From Sphingomonas sp. SORGH_AS_0950 (GTDB lineage Bacteria > Pseudomonadota > Alphaproteobacteria > Sphingomonadales > Sphingomonadaceae): DNA of 64,000 nucleotides. The notes below the pieces were generated by a model. It made no database searches, had not been told where the DNA came from, and was given only the letters and a program-made list of their open reading frames with translations. The stretch lies in the NCBI RefSeq assembly GCF_030818415.1, contig NZ_JAUTAE010000001.1, positions 250,501 through 314,500 on the forward strand, read 5' to 3'. This document shows, one piece after another, positions 27,065 to 35,020 of this stretch. Within the stretch, counting starts at the first letter, position 1. Every line of letters begins with the position of its first letter. A program made the position numbers and the translations under genes.

Positions 27065-27352
27065 TGAACGGCGACACGACCCGGCACGGGGTGCTGCTGG
27101 CCGGAACCGGCGGTGCGTTCGCATCTATTCGATGGCGGCGGGCGCCGCACTGGAGCCGCGCCGCCTACCGCGTATGTCGGGCGTCAGGCCGCGCGACATC
27201 CTGGTCGTGCTGACCGATGACCATCGATACGACGCCATGGGCTTCATGCAGGCGCAGCATTTCGGTGACACGCCCATGCTCGACCGGCCAGCGCGCGAGG
27301 GGACGCGTTTCCGTACGCGTTCGTCACCACCGCGCTGTGTTCGCCCAGCCGG
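27064..27352 (+). pseudogene. Sulfatase, N-terminal remnant with two frameshifts and truncation
   Basis: The reading starts as a Tat-like leader (TTRHGVLLAGTGGAFAS) coupled to the TBDR stop. After a shift near 27120 it continues RPRDILVVLTDDHRYDAMGF, the standard arylsulfatase N-terminus. After a second one-base loss near 27312 it reads YAFVTTALCSPSRA, containing the CxPxR site where Cys becomes formylglycine. Homology stops right after this motif, at about 27352, where leftward regulator sequence begins. The gene is therefore inactive. It belonged to the upstream TBDR operon. Confidence 0.78.
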
Positions 27353-27695
27353 GCGGTCGCCCCAACCGGGCTATTGCGACCTCTTCGGCCAGGGGCGGGG
27401 GTGGGGGCGAGGCAGAGACATCGCTCGGGACGGTCGCCGCTTCGCCGCGATCCTCGTCATCGTCCTGATGAAGTGCCCAGGCGGCCAGTTCCTGTTCGAA
27501 ACAAAGGACCGAGCCCTGTTTCCCACCCGGCATCCGCCGCACCGGCAAGTCGCGTTCCCGCGCCCAGCGCATGACCGTGGTCCGATCGCGATTGAAATAG
27601 GCCGCGATCGATTTCCACCCGTCCAGACGCTTGCCGCCTTGGCCCCCGTCCTGCCCCACCTTGACGCCTACCCCCGAAGCGACCCCCGGCCCCAT
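27324..27695 (-). pseudogene. DNA-binding regulator, N-terminal fragment (truncated)
   Basis: A 123-codon frame whose residues 22-75 (LDGWKSIAAYFNRDRTTVMR, WARERDLPVRRMPGGK, then SVLCFEQELAAWAL) form a helix-turn-helix domain. This domain is known from the N-terminus of larger regulators with TPR or sensor C-termini. After about residue 80 the sequence becomes acidic and then Pro-rich, and it ends inside the sulfatase remnant with no second domain. It probably lost its C-terminal part in the same deletion that truncated the sulfatase. A short expressed DNA-binding protein is possible but unproven. Confidence 0.55.
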
Positions 27696-27832
27696 CGTGC
27701 CCGGAGAGCCGATCGGGCGTCAAGCATCCGCCAGGACCACGCCGATCGGTCCTGATACCCCATGTTTTGGAATGTTCAGACTGCGAAGGGGACGAGCATC
27801 GGCCGGTCCTAAGGATTGCGCGGGCAAGGCGT

Positions 27833-28636
27833 TCAGAAGCGGAACCACAGGCCGCCGGTGCCCCCGCGCTCGCGCAGGGCATTTTTTCCGCCGACCGTCG
27901 CCAGTCCGCCGAGCTGAAGCGACCAGCGATCGTTCAGATCATAGGCGGCGTTCAGGAAGGCATTGTGATAGCGATACGCCTTGAAGACGCCCTTGCCGGC
28001 CCCGTCGGACCAGCTGTTCGACACGGATGTATAGAGCAGGACGCGCTTGACCGGGCGGATGCCCAGGGTCGCGTCGGCCCGGAACTCGTTGGGGGGATCT
28101 CCCGCCCGCACGCGATAGCCGCCCGCCAGGTCGATGAAGCCGGACATGCGCCCGATCGTGAAACTCGCGCCGCCCAGCGCTCGCACGTCGAATTCGGCGT
28201 CGGTGCTGCCCACCTGGGCCAGGGAATCGCGACGCCGCGTTCCAGGAATCCGTGCCGTCGCCTGGAGCGAGCCGACCCAGCGCGATCCGCTGGCCACACG
28301 GTAACGGCCCCCAAACTCGGTATAACCCAGCCCGCTGGTGTCGTCGGTCGCCCCCTGGATGCCGACATGCCGGAAACTCGGCGCGGCGATCAGCGTCAGA
28401 TCGTCGGTGACGCCATATTCACCCAGCACATAGACTTCCTGCTTGTCGTAATCGGGGATGTCGATGGTCCGGCCGTTCGCGTCGAAGCCCCGGTCGCTGT
28501 GCGAATAGACGCCGGTGACCAGGACCTGTCCCTTGCCCTTGGGCAACGTCCAGGCCGACGCCTCGGCCGCCGTGGCATGGACGAGCGCGACGGACGCGAT
28601 GGCGACGGCCAGGATGGAGCGGGTGGCATATTTCAT
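27833..28636 (-). CDS. Outer-membrane beta-barrel protein of the polysaccharide operon
   Basis: 267 residues from ATG 28636, which overlaps the stop of the response regulator (TGATG). A signal peptide (SILAVAIASVALVHATAAEA) is followed by repeated amphipathic strands (GKGQVLVTGVYSHSDRG, YTEFGGRYRVASGSRW, SGFIDLAGGYRVRAG) and a terminal GGLWFRF, the classic C-terminal barrel signature. There is no named domain. As last gene of an exopolysaccharide-type operon it may be the outer-membrane exit or anchor, similar in position to XagA of Xanthomonas or NfrA-linked barrels; that comparison is inference. Confidence 0.82.
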   Translation of the reverse strand: MKYATRSILAVAIASVALVHATAAEASAWTLPKGKGQVLVTGVYSHSDRGFDANGRTIDIPDYDKQEVYVLGEYGVTDDLTLIAAPSFRHVGIQGATDDTSGLGYTEFGGRYRVASGSRWVGSLQATARIPGTRRRDSLAQVGSTDAEFDVRALGGASFTIGRMSGFIDLAGGYRVRAGDPPNEFRADATLGIRPVKRVLLYTSVSNSWSDGAGKGVFKAYRYHNAFLNAAYDLNDRWSLQLGGLATVGGKNALRERGGTGGLWFRF

Positions 28637-29589
28637 CAAAGGACGTCCATATCGGGGAGGGGAAGAAAGGGTCTGCGCCGCTGCTGTTGTTCGAGCAGCG
28701 TGATCATCTCGCCGGGCAGCAGCAGCAGCCGGTCGCCGCTGGCCATGTCGACCACGGCATCCAGCGCGACGTGCAGGTCGCGGGCCGACGCGCCATGGGG
28801 GAGCTTCATCGCGTCGATCCGTGACAGCGCGGCCTCGCCAAATGCCACCATGCCCGCAGGATCGACATTGGGGGCGATCGACAGGAACAGCCCGTCGTCG
28901 AACAGGCCGAGCACCGCGCCCATCGGTGCGGCCACGTCGCACAATGCCATCGACAATTGGCGCATCAGCCGTGTCGCCGCAGCCGCCCCATGTTCCAGGC
29001 GATAGGGATCAAGCGCGCGAACCTGCAGCGCACACAGCGTCGTATCCACGCCATTGTCGGCGGCAAGACGGAGTTCGGCATCGAGAAGCGATCGGTTGGC
29101 GATCAACATGTCGGGGAGAAAGCCGCGCAATTCCTCCTGTACCATCGTCTTGTCGCGCAGGGCCTTTTCCCGTGCGCGTCGGCGATCGATCTCCCGCTTG
29201 AAACGCAGCGCGGCGCGGGTCCGGGCGAGAAGGTCGATCGGCCTGAACGGCTTGGTGACATAGTCGTTTGCCCCGGCGACAAAAGACTGGTTGAGCGACG
29301 ATACGTCGTTCTGGCCGCTGACCATGATGATCGGCACGTCTCGATACCGGCCCGAGGACCGGATGGCGGCGCAGGCCTCTATGCCGTCGACGCCCGGCAT
29401 CAGGATGTCGAGCAGGATGCAGTCGAAGGCAGGGGCGGCGGGACCATCGTCGATGCCAAGGAGGTCATAGGCGTGATTGGCGTCGCTGGCGCCCTCCACC
29501 CGTGCAAATCCCCCCGTGGCCAGTGCGAGCATACCCGCGTCACGGGCCTCCGCACTGTCGTCGACCAACAGAATGCGAGCGCTGTTCAT
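28636..29589 (-). CDS. Response regulator with degenerate GGDEF-like output domain
   Basis: 317 residues. The N-terminal receiver domain (residues 3-130) has the phospho-Asp in ILLDILMPGVDG, the acidic pair in LVDDS and the Lys in YVTKPF. A linker helix (EKALRDKTMVQEELRGFLPD) leads to a domain with diguanylate-cyclase-like layout, but where GG(D/E)EF should stand it reads LGLFDDGLFLSI. It is therefore unlikely to make c-di-GMP and may bind a ligand or partner instead. Its start overlaps the end of the polytopic membrane gene by 50 bases and its stop overlaps the barrel gene start, placing it inside the polysaccharide operon. Confidence 0.85.
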   Translation of the reverse strand: MNSARILLVDDSAEARDAGMLALATGGFARVEGASDANHAYDLLGIDDGPAAPAFDCILLDILMPGVDGIEACAAIRSSGRYRDVPIIMVSGQNDVSSLNQSFVAGANDYVTKPFRPIDLLARTRAALRFKREIDRRRAREKALRDKTMVQEELRGFLPDMLIANRSLLDAELRLAADNGVDTTLCALQVRALDPYRLEHGAAAATRLMRQLSMALCDVAAPMGAVLGLFDDGLFLSIAPNVDPAGMVAFGEAALSRIDAMKLPHGASARDLHVALDAVVDMASGDRLLLLPGEMITLLEQQQRRRPFLPLPDMDVL

Positions 29590-31087
29590 GGAATTTCGAC
29601 CTTTCTGGGCGTGCCCATACCCGCCAGCCGCCTTGATCGAAGGCGAGCCGGTAGCCGGGCGGGCCCTGCTCGAACAGGTTGGGCATGCTGCGGCTGATGG
29701 CGTCGTCGCTCTCGCCGGGGCGATGCGCGCGAACTGCCACGGCGGACGTCAAAACGCGGTGTGCGAGTACCGATACGCCGAATGCGGGAGATCTATCGGT
29801 CAACAGGCCTTCGGCGCTGCCGCGTGCGGCCACCACCGCCGGGTGGGCCAAGGCGTCGATCATGACGTCGCGATGCCCCACCAGATAGCGGCCCAGCGCA
29901 CGATCGGCCGACATTGCGCCGGTTCGCTCCGTCACTGCCTGCGCGACAAGCCCGTTCGCCTTGACATCGGCGCCAAGGATCACCGGGGCCGAGACCAGCG
30001 CCCCGGCCAGGATCAGCAGGCCCGCCTGCGACAGCTTCTCCACTGGCCACCGCGTCGAAACCCCGGCGGCAAGGCCCAGGGCAGGGACCAGGACTTCCCC
30101 AGGATGACGGGCAATCCCGGTCGCCACGACGAGGATCGACGCAAGCATCAGGCTGGCCAGCCCTGCTGCAACGCTTTCACGCAGGGCGCGCGGCGCGGTC
30201 CGCATCGTCGACAGCAGGACGGCGATGGTCGCCACAGCGGCCGTGGCGATCGGTGCCAGCGCCGCGATCGCCCAGCCAGGGGGCGTGCCGCCGCGCACCG
30301 CGTGATAGATATCCCCGACGATGACCGCCAGCGGGGCGTGGAGGATGATCACGAACAGCGCGAACAGCGACAGGACGGATAGGACCAGCGGGAACAGCAG
30401 CACCAGATAGGTGCCGACATAATGCCGCTCCGCCAGGTCGCGGGGCACTGCGAAGATCAGGAAGGGGATGGCCCCGATCGTGATCGCCGCACCCTGCGCG
30501 CTGGTCATCGCCAGCATCGGCAGCGCCAGCGACAGCGCGATCGTCTCGTTGATGCCGGTGATCGTGCGGGTATCCATCATGCTGCGCCCCAGCACCCAGC
30601 CGCCCCATAGGAGCAACAAGGCCTGCGGCCCTTGTGTGAGGGCCGAGATCGACAGGGGGTGCACCGCCAGCAGCAGGACGAGGAGCATGATGGTGCCGGT
30701 CGACGCCCCCCTTTCCGCCAGCGATCCCCCATATCGTGCCGCCAGGCCGCCCAGCAGCACCGCGTCGACCAGCGCGACCGGATCGAGTCCGAGCGGCCGC
30801 CCCAGCATCTCGCCCAATATCAGCAGGAAATAGGGCAGGGGCGGATAGCTGGTCAGGAGCGCGGTGGGATCGGACTGGCCCGCGGCCGACAGGACCGCCC
30901 GGCCCGCCAGTTCCGCGGTGCCGTCGTGCCACAATCCCAGTTCGCTGATCCGCGCGGCCAGGCGGTAGCCCGCCAGGGCGACCAGAATGGCGAGAAGCGC
31001 CGACGGCGCGATCCCGCTGCCGGCTGGCACCGACCATCGCCAGCGCCCGCCCCCCGCCGAGGTTCCGGCCAACGAAACGACGCTCAT
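29540..31087 (-). CDS. Polytopic membrane protein, possible glycosyltransferase-39-like enzyme
   Basis: 515 residues from ATG 31087, overlapping the upstream glycosyltransferase stop (ATGA). About 11-12 hydrophobic helices occupy residues 25-400, followed by a soluble periplasmic tail with RAHRPGESDDAISRSMPNLF. The first loop, ELGLWHDGTAELAGRAVL, sits where ArnT/PMT-type (GT39) lipid-sugar transferases have their catalytic acidic residue, and YPPLPYFLLILGEMLGRPLG resembles their second block. The match is weak, so transfer of a lipid-linked sugar is only a possibility. Operon position supports an exopolysaccharide role. Confidence 0.75.
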   Translation of the reverse strand: MSVVSLAGTSAGGGRWRWSVPAGSGIAPSALLAILVALAGYRLAARISELGLWHDGTAELAGRAVLSAAGQSDPTALLTSYPPLPYFLLILGEMLGRPLGLDPVALVDAVLLGGLAARYGGSLAERGASTGTIMLLVLLLAVHPLSISALTQGPQALLLLWGGWVLGRSMMDTRTITGINETIALSLALPMLAMTSAQGAAITIGAIPFLIFAVPRDLAERHYVGTYLVLLFPLVLSVLSLFALFVIILHAPLAVIVGDIYHAVRGGTPPGWAIAALAPIATAAVATIAVLLSTMRTAPRALRESVAAGLASLMLASILVVATGIARHPGEVLVPALGLAAGVSTRWPVEKLSQAGLLILAGALVSAPVILGADVKANGLVAQAVTERTGAMSADRALGRYLVGHRDVMIDALAHPAVVAARGSAEGLLTDRSPAFGVSVLAHRVLTSAVAVRAHRPGESDDAISRSMPNLFEQGPPGYRLAFDQGGWRVWARPERSKFHEQRSHSVGRRQCGGP

Positions 31088-32967
31088 GCCGCCTGTTCCT
31101 CCAGCGCGCTGGAGACTTCGGCCGCGGTGAATTTCGACAGACCGTGCTGGGTCTTCTCCCAGTAGAAGGGCCGGGTGACGAGCTGCCACGCCCCTTTCCA
31201 GGCGGCGACGGACAGCAGCACCCAATACCACATGACGGTCAGCGCATAGGGCGCCAGCTGGACCCAGCGTCGCCGGAACGGCGCGAGCATCATCAGATAG
31301 ATGAACATGCCGTTCCCGATCAGCAGGTTCAGCATGCTGGTGTAGAGCAGCATCGGCGGGAAGACGATGTCGAAGCCCCCCGTCTGGGTCACCGCCCAGA
31401 AGAGGAAGACCGCCCAGAAAATGGGATTGAGCAGGCCGGAAAGGACCGTCCCGCCCAGGAAGCTGACAAAGCCGAGCGTCCCCAGCGGACCGACGGTCTT
31501 CATCAGGTGCAGCGGGCGCCGGGTGTGAACCAGGCACGTCTGCATATAGCCCTTCATCCAGCGCGAGCGCTGCCGCACCCAATTGGCGTGCGAGACATTG
31601 GCTTCTTCATAGGTCGTCGAATCGACCAGGCCGACCCGATACCCTTTCTGGGTCATGCGGATTCCCAGATCGGCGTCTTCGGTGACGTTGAAGGGATCCC
31701 ATGCATGAAGCTCGCGCAGGACCTCGATCTTGAAATGGTTCGACGTGCCCCCCAGCGGGATCGGGATCCCCAGCCGCTCGAGCCCGGGCAGCATCAGGTC
31801 GAACCACAGGGAATAGTCGAGCGTGAACATCCGCGTCAGCCAGTTTTCCGACGCGTTGAAATAGTTCAGGCGGCACTGGATGCAGGCGACGTCGGGCGAC
31901 GACCGGCGAAACGCCGCGACGACCTTGCGCAACTGGTCGGGTTCCGGCTTGTCCTCGGCATCGAAGATAACCAGATATTCGCCGCGTGCGAAGCGCAGGG
32001 CATAGTTGCACGCCTTGGGCTTGGTCTGCGGCTGTGACGGCGGCACCCGCACGATCTCGAAAATGCCCTCCAGGCCCAGTCGCTTGGCCGCGTCGATCGT
32101 CTCGTCGTCGCCTTCTTCCAGGACGATCTTGATATCCAGCTTGCCCAGCGGATAGTCGAGCTTGCGCAATGCGCCGGCCAGGATCGGCAGCACCTCCGGC
32201 TCGCGGAACATGGGGACGAGCACGGTGTAGACCGGCAAATCCTCGTCGCGCAGCAGTCGCGCTTCCATCGCCAAGGCGCGATGGCGATCGTGGCTGCGCC
32301 GTCCGCCCGCCCAGACGAGGACGCCGCGAAACACGAAATTGCCGAGATAGAAGACGCTGGTGATCGTGTTGACGACGATCAGGGTCGGGGTGGGCGCAAA
32401 ACCCAGGCCCAGGCACAGCAGGGTCAACCCGGCCCAGACGACCAGCAACTGCGCCCGGGTGAACACGGTACGGGCCGACATCTCCGGGTCGGCATCCGCC
32501 AGTTCGTGGACTGCCCGGTGCGAATGGCGGGCGCTGAAGACCTTTTGCAGGGACCACAGGACATCGAACTTGGCCGTGACGACCATGTCGATATTGGAAC
32601 CCCAACGGCGCCGCGCGTACAGGACCGATTCCGGTCCCAGATGAGCGGTCACGACGACCATGCGCCCATCCTGCACGCGCCACGGCATCGTCAGTTCGCG
32701 CATGTAATCCTCGACTTCCGCCTCGATCAGCAGCGTCTCGTCGGGAGGATCGGTCTGAAGGTTGACGAAGGTCATGCCGAAGCGCCGCGCCGCCGCGCGA
32801 TGAAAGTCCTGCGGCGTCATCCAGCGACGCGACATGACCACGTCGGACAGCGACCGGTCCCATTGCTCCATCAGGTCGAGCGCTTCGTCGAATTGCTCGA
32901 GCGAGAGGAAGCCGTTTTCGACCAGGAAGTCGGCGGTCCAGGAATCGCCGATCGTCAGGCAGCCCAT
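31084..32967 (-). CDS. Membrane glycosyltransferase 2 with MshEN/NfrB-like N-terminus
   Basis: 627 residues. Residues 10-80 (FLVENGFLSLEQFDEALDLM, WMTPQDFHRAAARRFGMTFV) look like the MshEN (GSPII_E N) domain that binds c-di-GMP in several systems. Two helices lead to a processive GT2 domain with EEGDDET, the DxD motif IFDAEDKPEPD, the acidic TEDADLG and QRSRWMKG (QxxRW). C-terminal membrane helices follow. The layout equals E. coli NfrB and Xanthomonas XagB, which build secreted polysaccharides under c-di-GMP control. It overlaps both neighbours (13 bases upstream, ATGA downstream). Confidence 0.88.
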   Translation of the reverse strand: MGCLTIGDSWTADFLVENGFLSLEQFDEALDLMEQWDRSLSDVVMSRRWMTPQDFHRAAARRFGMTFVNLQTDPPDETLLIEAEVEDYMRELTMPWRVQDGRMVVVTAHLGPESVLYARRRWGSNIDMVVTAKFDVLWSLQKVFSARHSHRAVHELADADPEMSARTVFTRAQLLVVWAGLTLLCLGLGFAPTPTLIVVNTITSVFYLGNFVFRGVLVWAGGRRSHDRHRALAMEARLLRDEDLPVYTVLVPMFREPEVLPILAGALRKLDYPLGKLDIKIVLEEGDDETIDAAKRLGLEGIFEIVRVPPSQPQTKPKACNYALRFARGEYLVIFDAEDKPEPDQLRKVVAAFRRSSPDVACIQCRLNYFNASENWLTRMFTLDYSLWFDLMLPGLERLGIPIPLGGTSNHFKIEVLRELHAWDPFNVTEDADLGIRMTQKGYRVGLVDSTTYEEANVSHANWVRQRSRWMKGYMQTCLVHTRRPLHLMKTVGPLGTLGFVSFLGGTVLSGLLNPIFWAVFLFWAVTQTGGFDIVFPPMLLYTSMLNLLIGNGMFIYLMMLAPFRRRWVQLAPYALTVMWYWVLLSVAAWKGAWQLVTRPFYWEKTQHGLSKFTAAEVSSALEEQAA

Positions 32968-33962
32968 GCCGGGGCCTCCGTCGCCGTCACGCGCCGGGGC
33001 AGGCGGCGATAGACCAGGCCCAGGCCGACGCTGGCCGCTGCCCAGCCGATCAGGAGGAGCCAGCGCCAGATCCGCTTCGTCCGCTGCGATCCGTCGGCAT
33101 CGACGCCGGGGCCATAAGCGGGATGGAGGGTCCGCGCGTCGCTGGCATAGGAAAAGGCCATCAGCCTTCCCGATGGCCCGAAAATACCGATGTCGCCGCT
33201 GTCCAGATCCAGCTCGCGCGGCACGTCCGGGCCTGGGCGCACCCAGATGACGGGATGGTCGCCGGTCCGCAGCACCTGCACTACGGTCAGCCTGTCCAGC
33301 ATGTCCGGCGGGATGACCGTGACACCATCCTGACGGACGAGGCTCACCGGGCCGAGATCGAAGCGTATCGGGGCGATGAAATCGGGCGGCTGCTGTCGCG
33401 AGACATAGACCAGCCCCCCGCCTTCCGCGAGCGGACGGGCCCTGGGCGCCAGGGCATTGCGGACCAACTTACCGAATGCCGGATCGACGTCCGGTCCCTG
33501 CAAAAGGGTCAGGCCGGCCCGATAGCGGCTGGCAAGATGCGCGAAGGTGGCGTCGGCGCGGGCGGCATCATAGTCCTGGTGCACGGGGCCGACGACGCGC
33601 ACCGATGCGGCCAGAGCGCGGCAATAGGGCGTCTCGCATTGCGGCACATAGGCGGCCACTTCGACCAGGCTGCGCATCGACAGCAGGCGTTCGTCCACAT
33701 CGGCGCGCAGCGTGACGCTGTCCTGACGCCCCAGCCATGTCCGCGCGATCACAACGCCGTTGACGGCCATGGACACCCAGGGCTGTCGGGCGTCGCTGCC
33801 TGCTCGACCATGGACGTCGACGGTCAGAGCCGACAATCGGGAGCGTGCGGGCAAGTCCCGCAGATCGATCACGTCGCGCCGGATCACTGTGCGCGCGGAT
33901 TCCGTCGCCCCGGACGGCGTGGCGGCACCCGCCAGCAGCGCGAGATGGAGAGCGGTCCACAT
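32955..33962 (-). CDS. Secreted, membrane-anchored BcsB-like polysaccharide accessory protein
   Basis: 335 residues. A short signal peptide (MWTALHLALLAGAATPSGA) precedes a beta-rich periplasmic body with jelly-roll-like strands (ALTVDVHGRA, VSMAVNGVVIARTWLG, RSLVEVAAYVPQCETPYC). One C-terminal membrane helix (WRWLLLIGWAAASVGLGLVY) and a short basic tail complete it. This is the topology of BcsB-type cellulose synthase partners, but it is half their length, so the comparison is structural only. It is the first gene of the five-gene operon, ending 13 bases into the glycosyltransferase gene. Confidence 0.75.
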   Translation of the reverse strand: MWTALHLALLAGAATPSGATESARTVIRRDVIDLRDLPARSRLSALTVDVHGRAGSDARQPWVSMAVNGVVIARTWLGRQDSVTLRADVDERLLSMRSLVEVAAYVPQCETPYCRALAASVRVVGPVHQDYDAARADATFAHLASRYRAGLTLLQGPDVDPAFGKLVRNALAPRARPLAEGGGLVYVSRQQPPDFIAPIRFDLGPVSLVRQDGVTVIPPDMLDRLTVVQVLRTGDHPVIWVRPGPDVPRELDLDSGDIGIFGPSGRLMAFSYASDARTLHPAYGPGVDADGSQRTKRIWRWLLLIGWAAASVGLGLVYRRLPRRVTATEAPAWAA

Positions 33963-34137
33963 GGGTTTCGATCAAGGCAGCGGGCGAACGGGCGCGTGGA
34001 CGTTGCCCGATCCGGAGCGGGCCGAAGCGATGTTCGCGCTGCGAAGTGGCGATGCGGAAACCATATGCGCGTCAATGTCATATGTTAGTTAAATTCTGCT
34101 TATTGGGTTATCCTTTCTGTAAACGCGCGCAGTTGTA

Positions 34138-34153
34138 TGCACCGTAATTGCCA
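34138..34153 (-). promoter_or_regulatory. Possible sigma-54 (-24/-12) promoter for the polysaccharide operon
   Basis: On the minus strand TGGCAATTACGGTGCA has the GG-N10-GC spacing required by RpoN and matches TGGCA strongly, with GTGCA in place of TTGCA. It is about 175 bases before the first operon gene. A single match of this length can occur by chance, and RpoN is not universal in sphingomonads. Confidence 0.3.
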
Positions 34154-34256
34154 AGTGACTGGCTAAAGACGATTTTTATTGATTGCTATATATGATCTCA
34201 TGAAATCGCGGTCTGATAGCTTCCTTGAAATGGAAGAACGCCCGATGGGACGGGTT

Positions 34257-34272
34257 TGTCACGGGAATGACA
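34257..34272. promoter_or_regulatory. Inverted repeat TGTCA-N6-TGACA, possible regulator site
   Basis: A perfect 5-base dyad (TGTCACGGGAATGACA) in the AT-rich non-coding region about 300 bases upstream of the polysaccharide operon. The half-site spacing suits a dimeric response regulator or helix-turn-helix protein. No bound protein can be named. Confidence 0.3.
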
Positions 34273-34434
34273 CATTAATTCATCCCACCCGAGAAGCGGT
34301 GCGGCAGGTCAAGATCAGACCGCGATGCCGAGTCGGTGGCTTGGGGGCAACCCTTTGACGTATCTCCTGTTTTTTAGCTTGGTCTGAGCGAGAGTTTGTC
34401 GGACCTTTAAACTCTGCGGGCAAGGATCTGAGAC

Positions 34435-34835
34435 CTGAAGAAGTTGTGGTACTCGGAAGAGCAGATCACTTTTGCGCTGAACCGGGCGGAGACCGGCACG
34501 CCGGTGACCGATGTCACCCGCCCTACGGGGATTTCCGAGCAGACATTCTGTCGCTGGAAGAAGGGGTACGGCGGGCTCGAGGCTGGTGGGTTGCGACGCG
34601 TGAGGTAACGCGAGGAGGAGAACCGGACGCTGAAACAGCCGTCGCGGACCCGAGTTTCGACAGGCATATCCCGCAGGATGTTCTGACAACAAAGCTCTGA
34701 TGGCCGGACGGGCGCGGGACCGTCCCGCACGTCCGGACGTCCCACGGCGGCAGCCGCGCATCCTGCTGAGCAGGGAAGGATGGGGCGTGAACCACGAACG
34801 TGCTTACCGGCTGTATCGGGAAGGCGGCCAAAATT
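34435..34835 (+). pseudogene. IS3-family insertion sequence remnant (orfA and part of orfB)
   Basis: The orfA part reads KKLWYSEEQITFALNRAETG and then GISEQTFCRWKKGYGGL, the typical IS3 helix-turn-helix. A TAA at 34606 replaces the expected Gln. After REEENRTLK a frameshift is needed to reach SFDRHIPQDVLTTKL. The orfB part shows only LLSREGWGVNHERAYRLYRE. The DDE catalytic region is missing, so the element is inactive. It separates the polysaccharide operon promoter from the peptidoglycan-related island. Confidence 0.75.
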
Positions 34836-35020
34836 TTCGCCGAATGAACGCAGGATGTTCCCCCCTCAGACTGGATAGACACTGAGAGAACCTCATGCCT
34901 CGGGGGCCTCCCTGTGAAAGGCATATCGGCCGGGGAGGTTCGCGACGCCGTCCGCTTCCGATGATCTCAGCAAATGCGATCGCACATTTTGTACATCATG
35001 CGATGAGCGATCGTCCGGGA
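34836..35020. other. Short non-coding stretch after the IS3 remnant
   Basis: No gene, clear terminator or repeat recognised. It ends at the stop codon of the leftward serine hydrolase gene and may contain the far end of the decayed insertion sequence, but no inverted repeat could be matched. Confidence 0.4.

Larger units (their letters stand above)
33963..34434. other. AT-rich upstream region of the polysaccharide operon
   Basis: About 470 bases with no convincing gene. The stretch around 34070-34210 is much richer in A+T than the surroundings and should hold the promoter for the leftward operon starting at 33962. Candidate sites inside it are listed separately. The part from 34315 to 34434 shows nothing recognisable. 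Confidence 0.5.

Noticed and set aside
24815..27124. A 769-codon leftward frame, the longest shadow in the window
   Set aside because: It mirrors the TBDR at 24767-27064 and reads as Arg/Gln/Asp-rich low-information sequence. The TBDR has a signal peptide, plug and barrel end.
34315..34924. Leftward frames over the IS3 remnant (148 and 133 codons)
   Set aside because: The opposite strand shows clear IS3 OrfA/OrfB homology with decay, so these frames are incidental.
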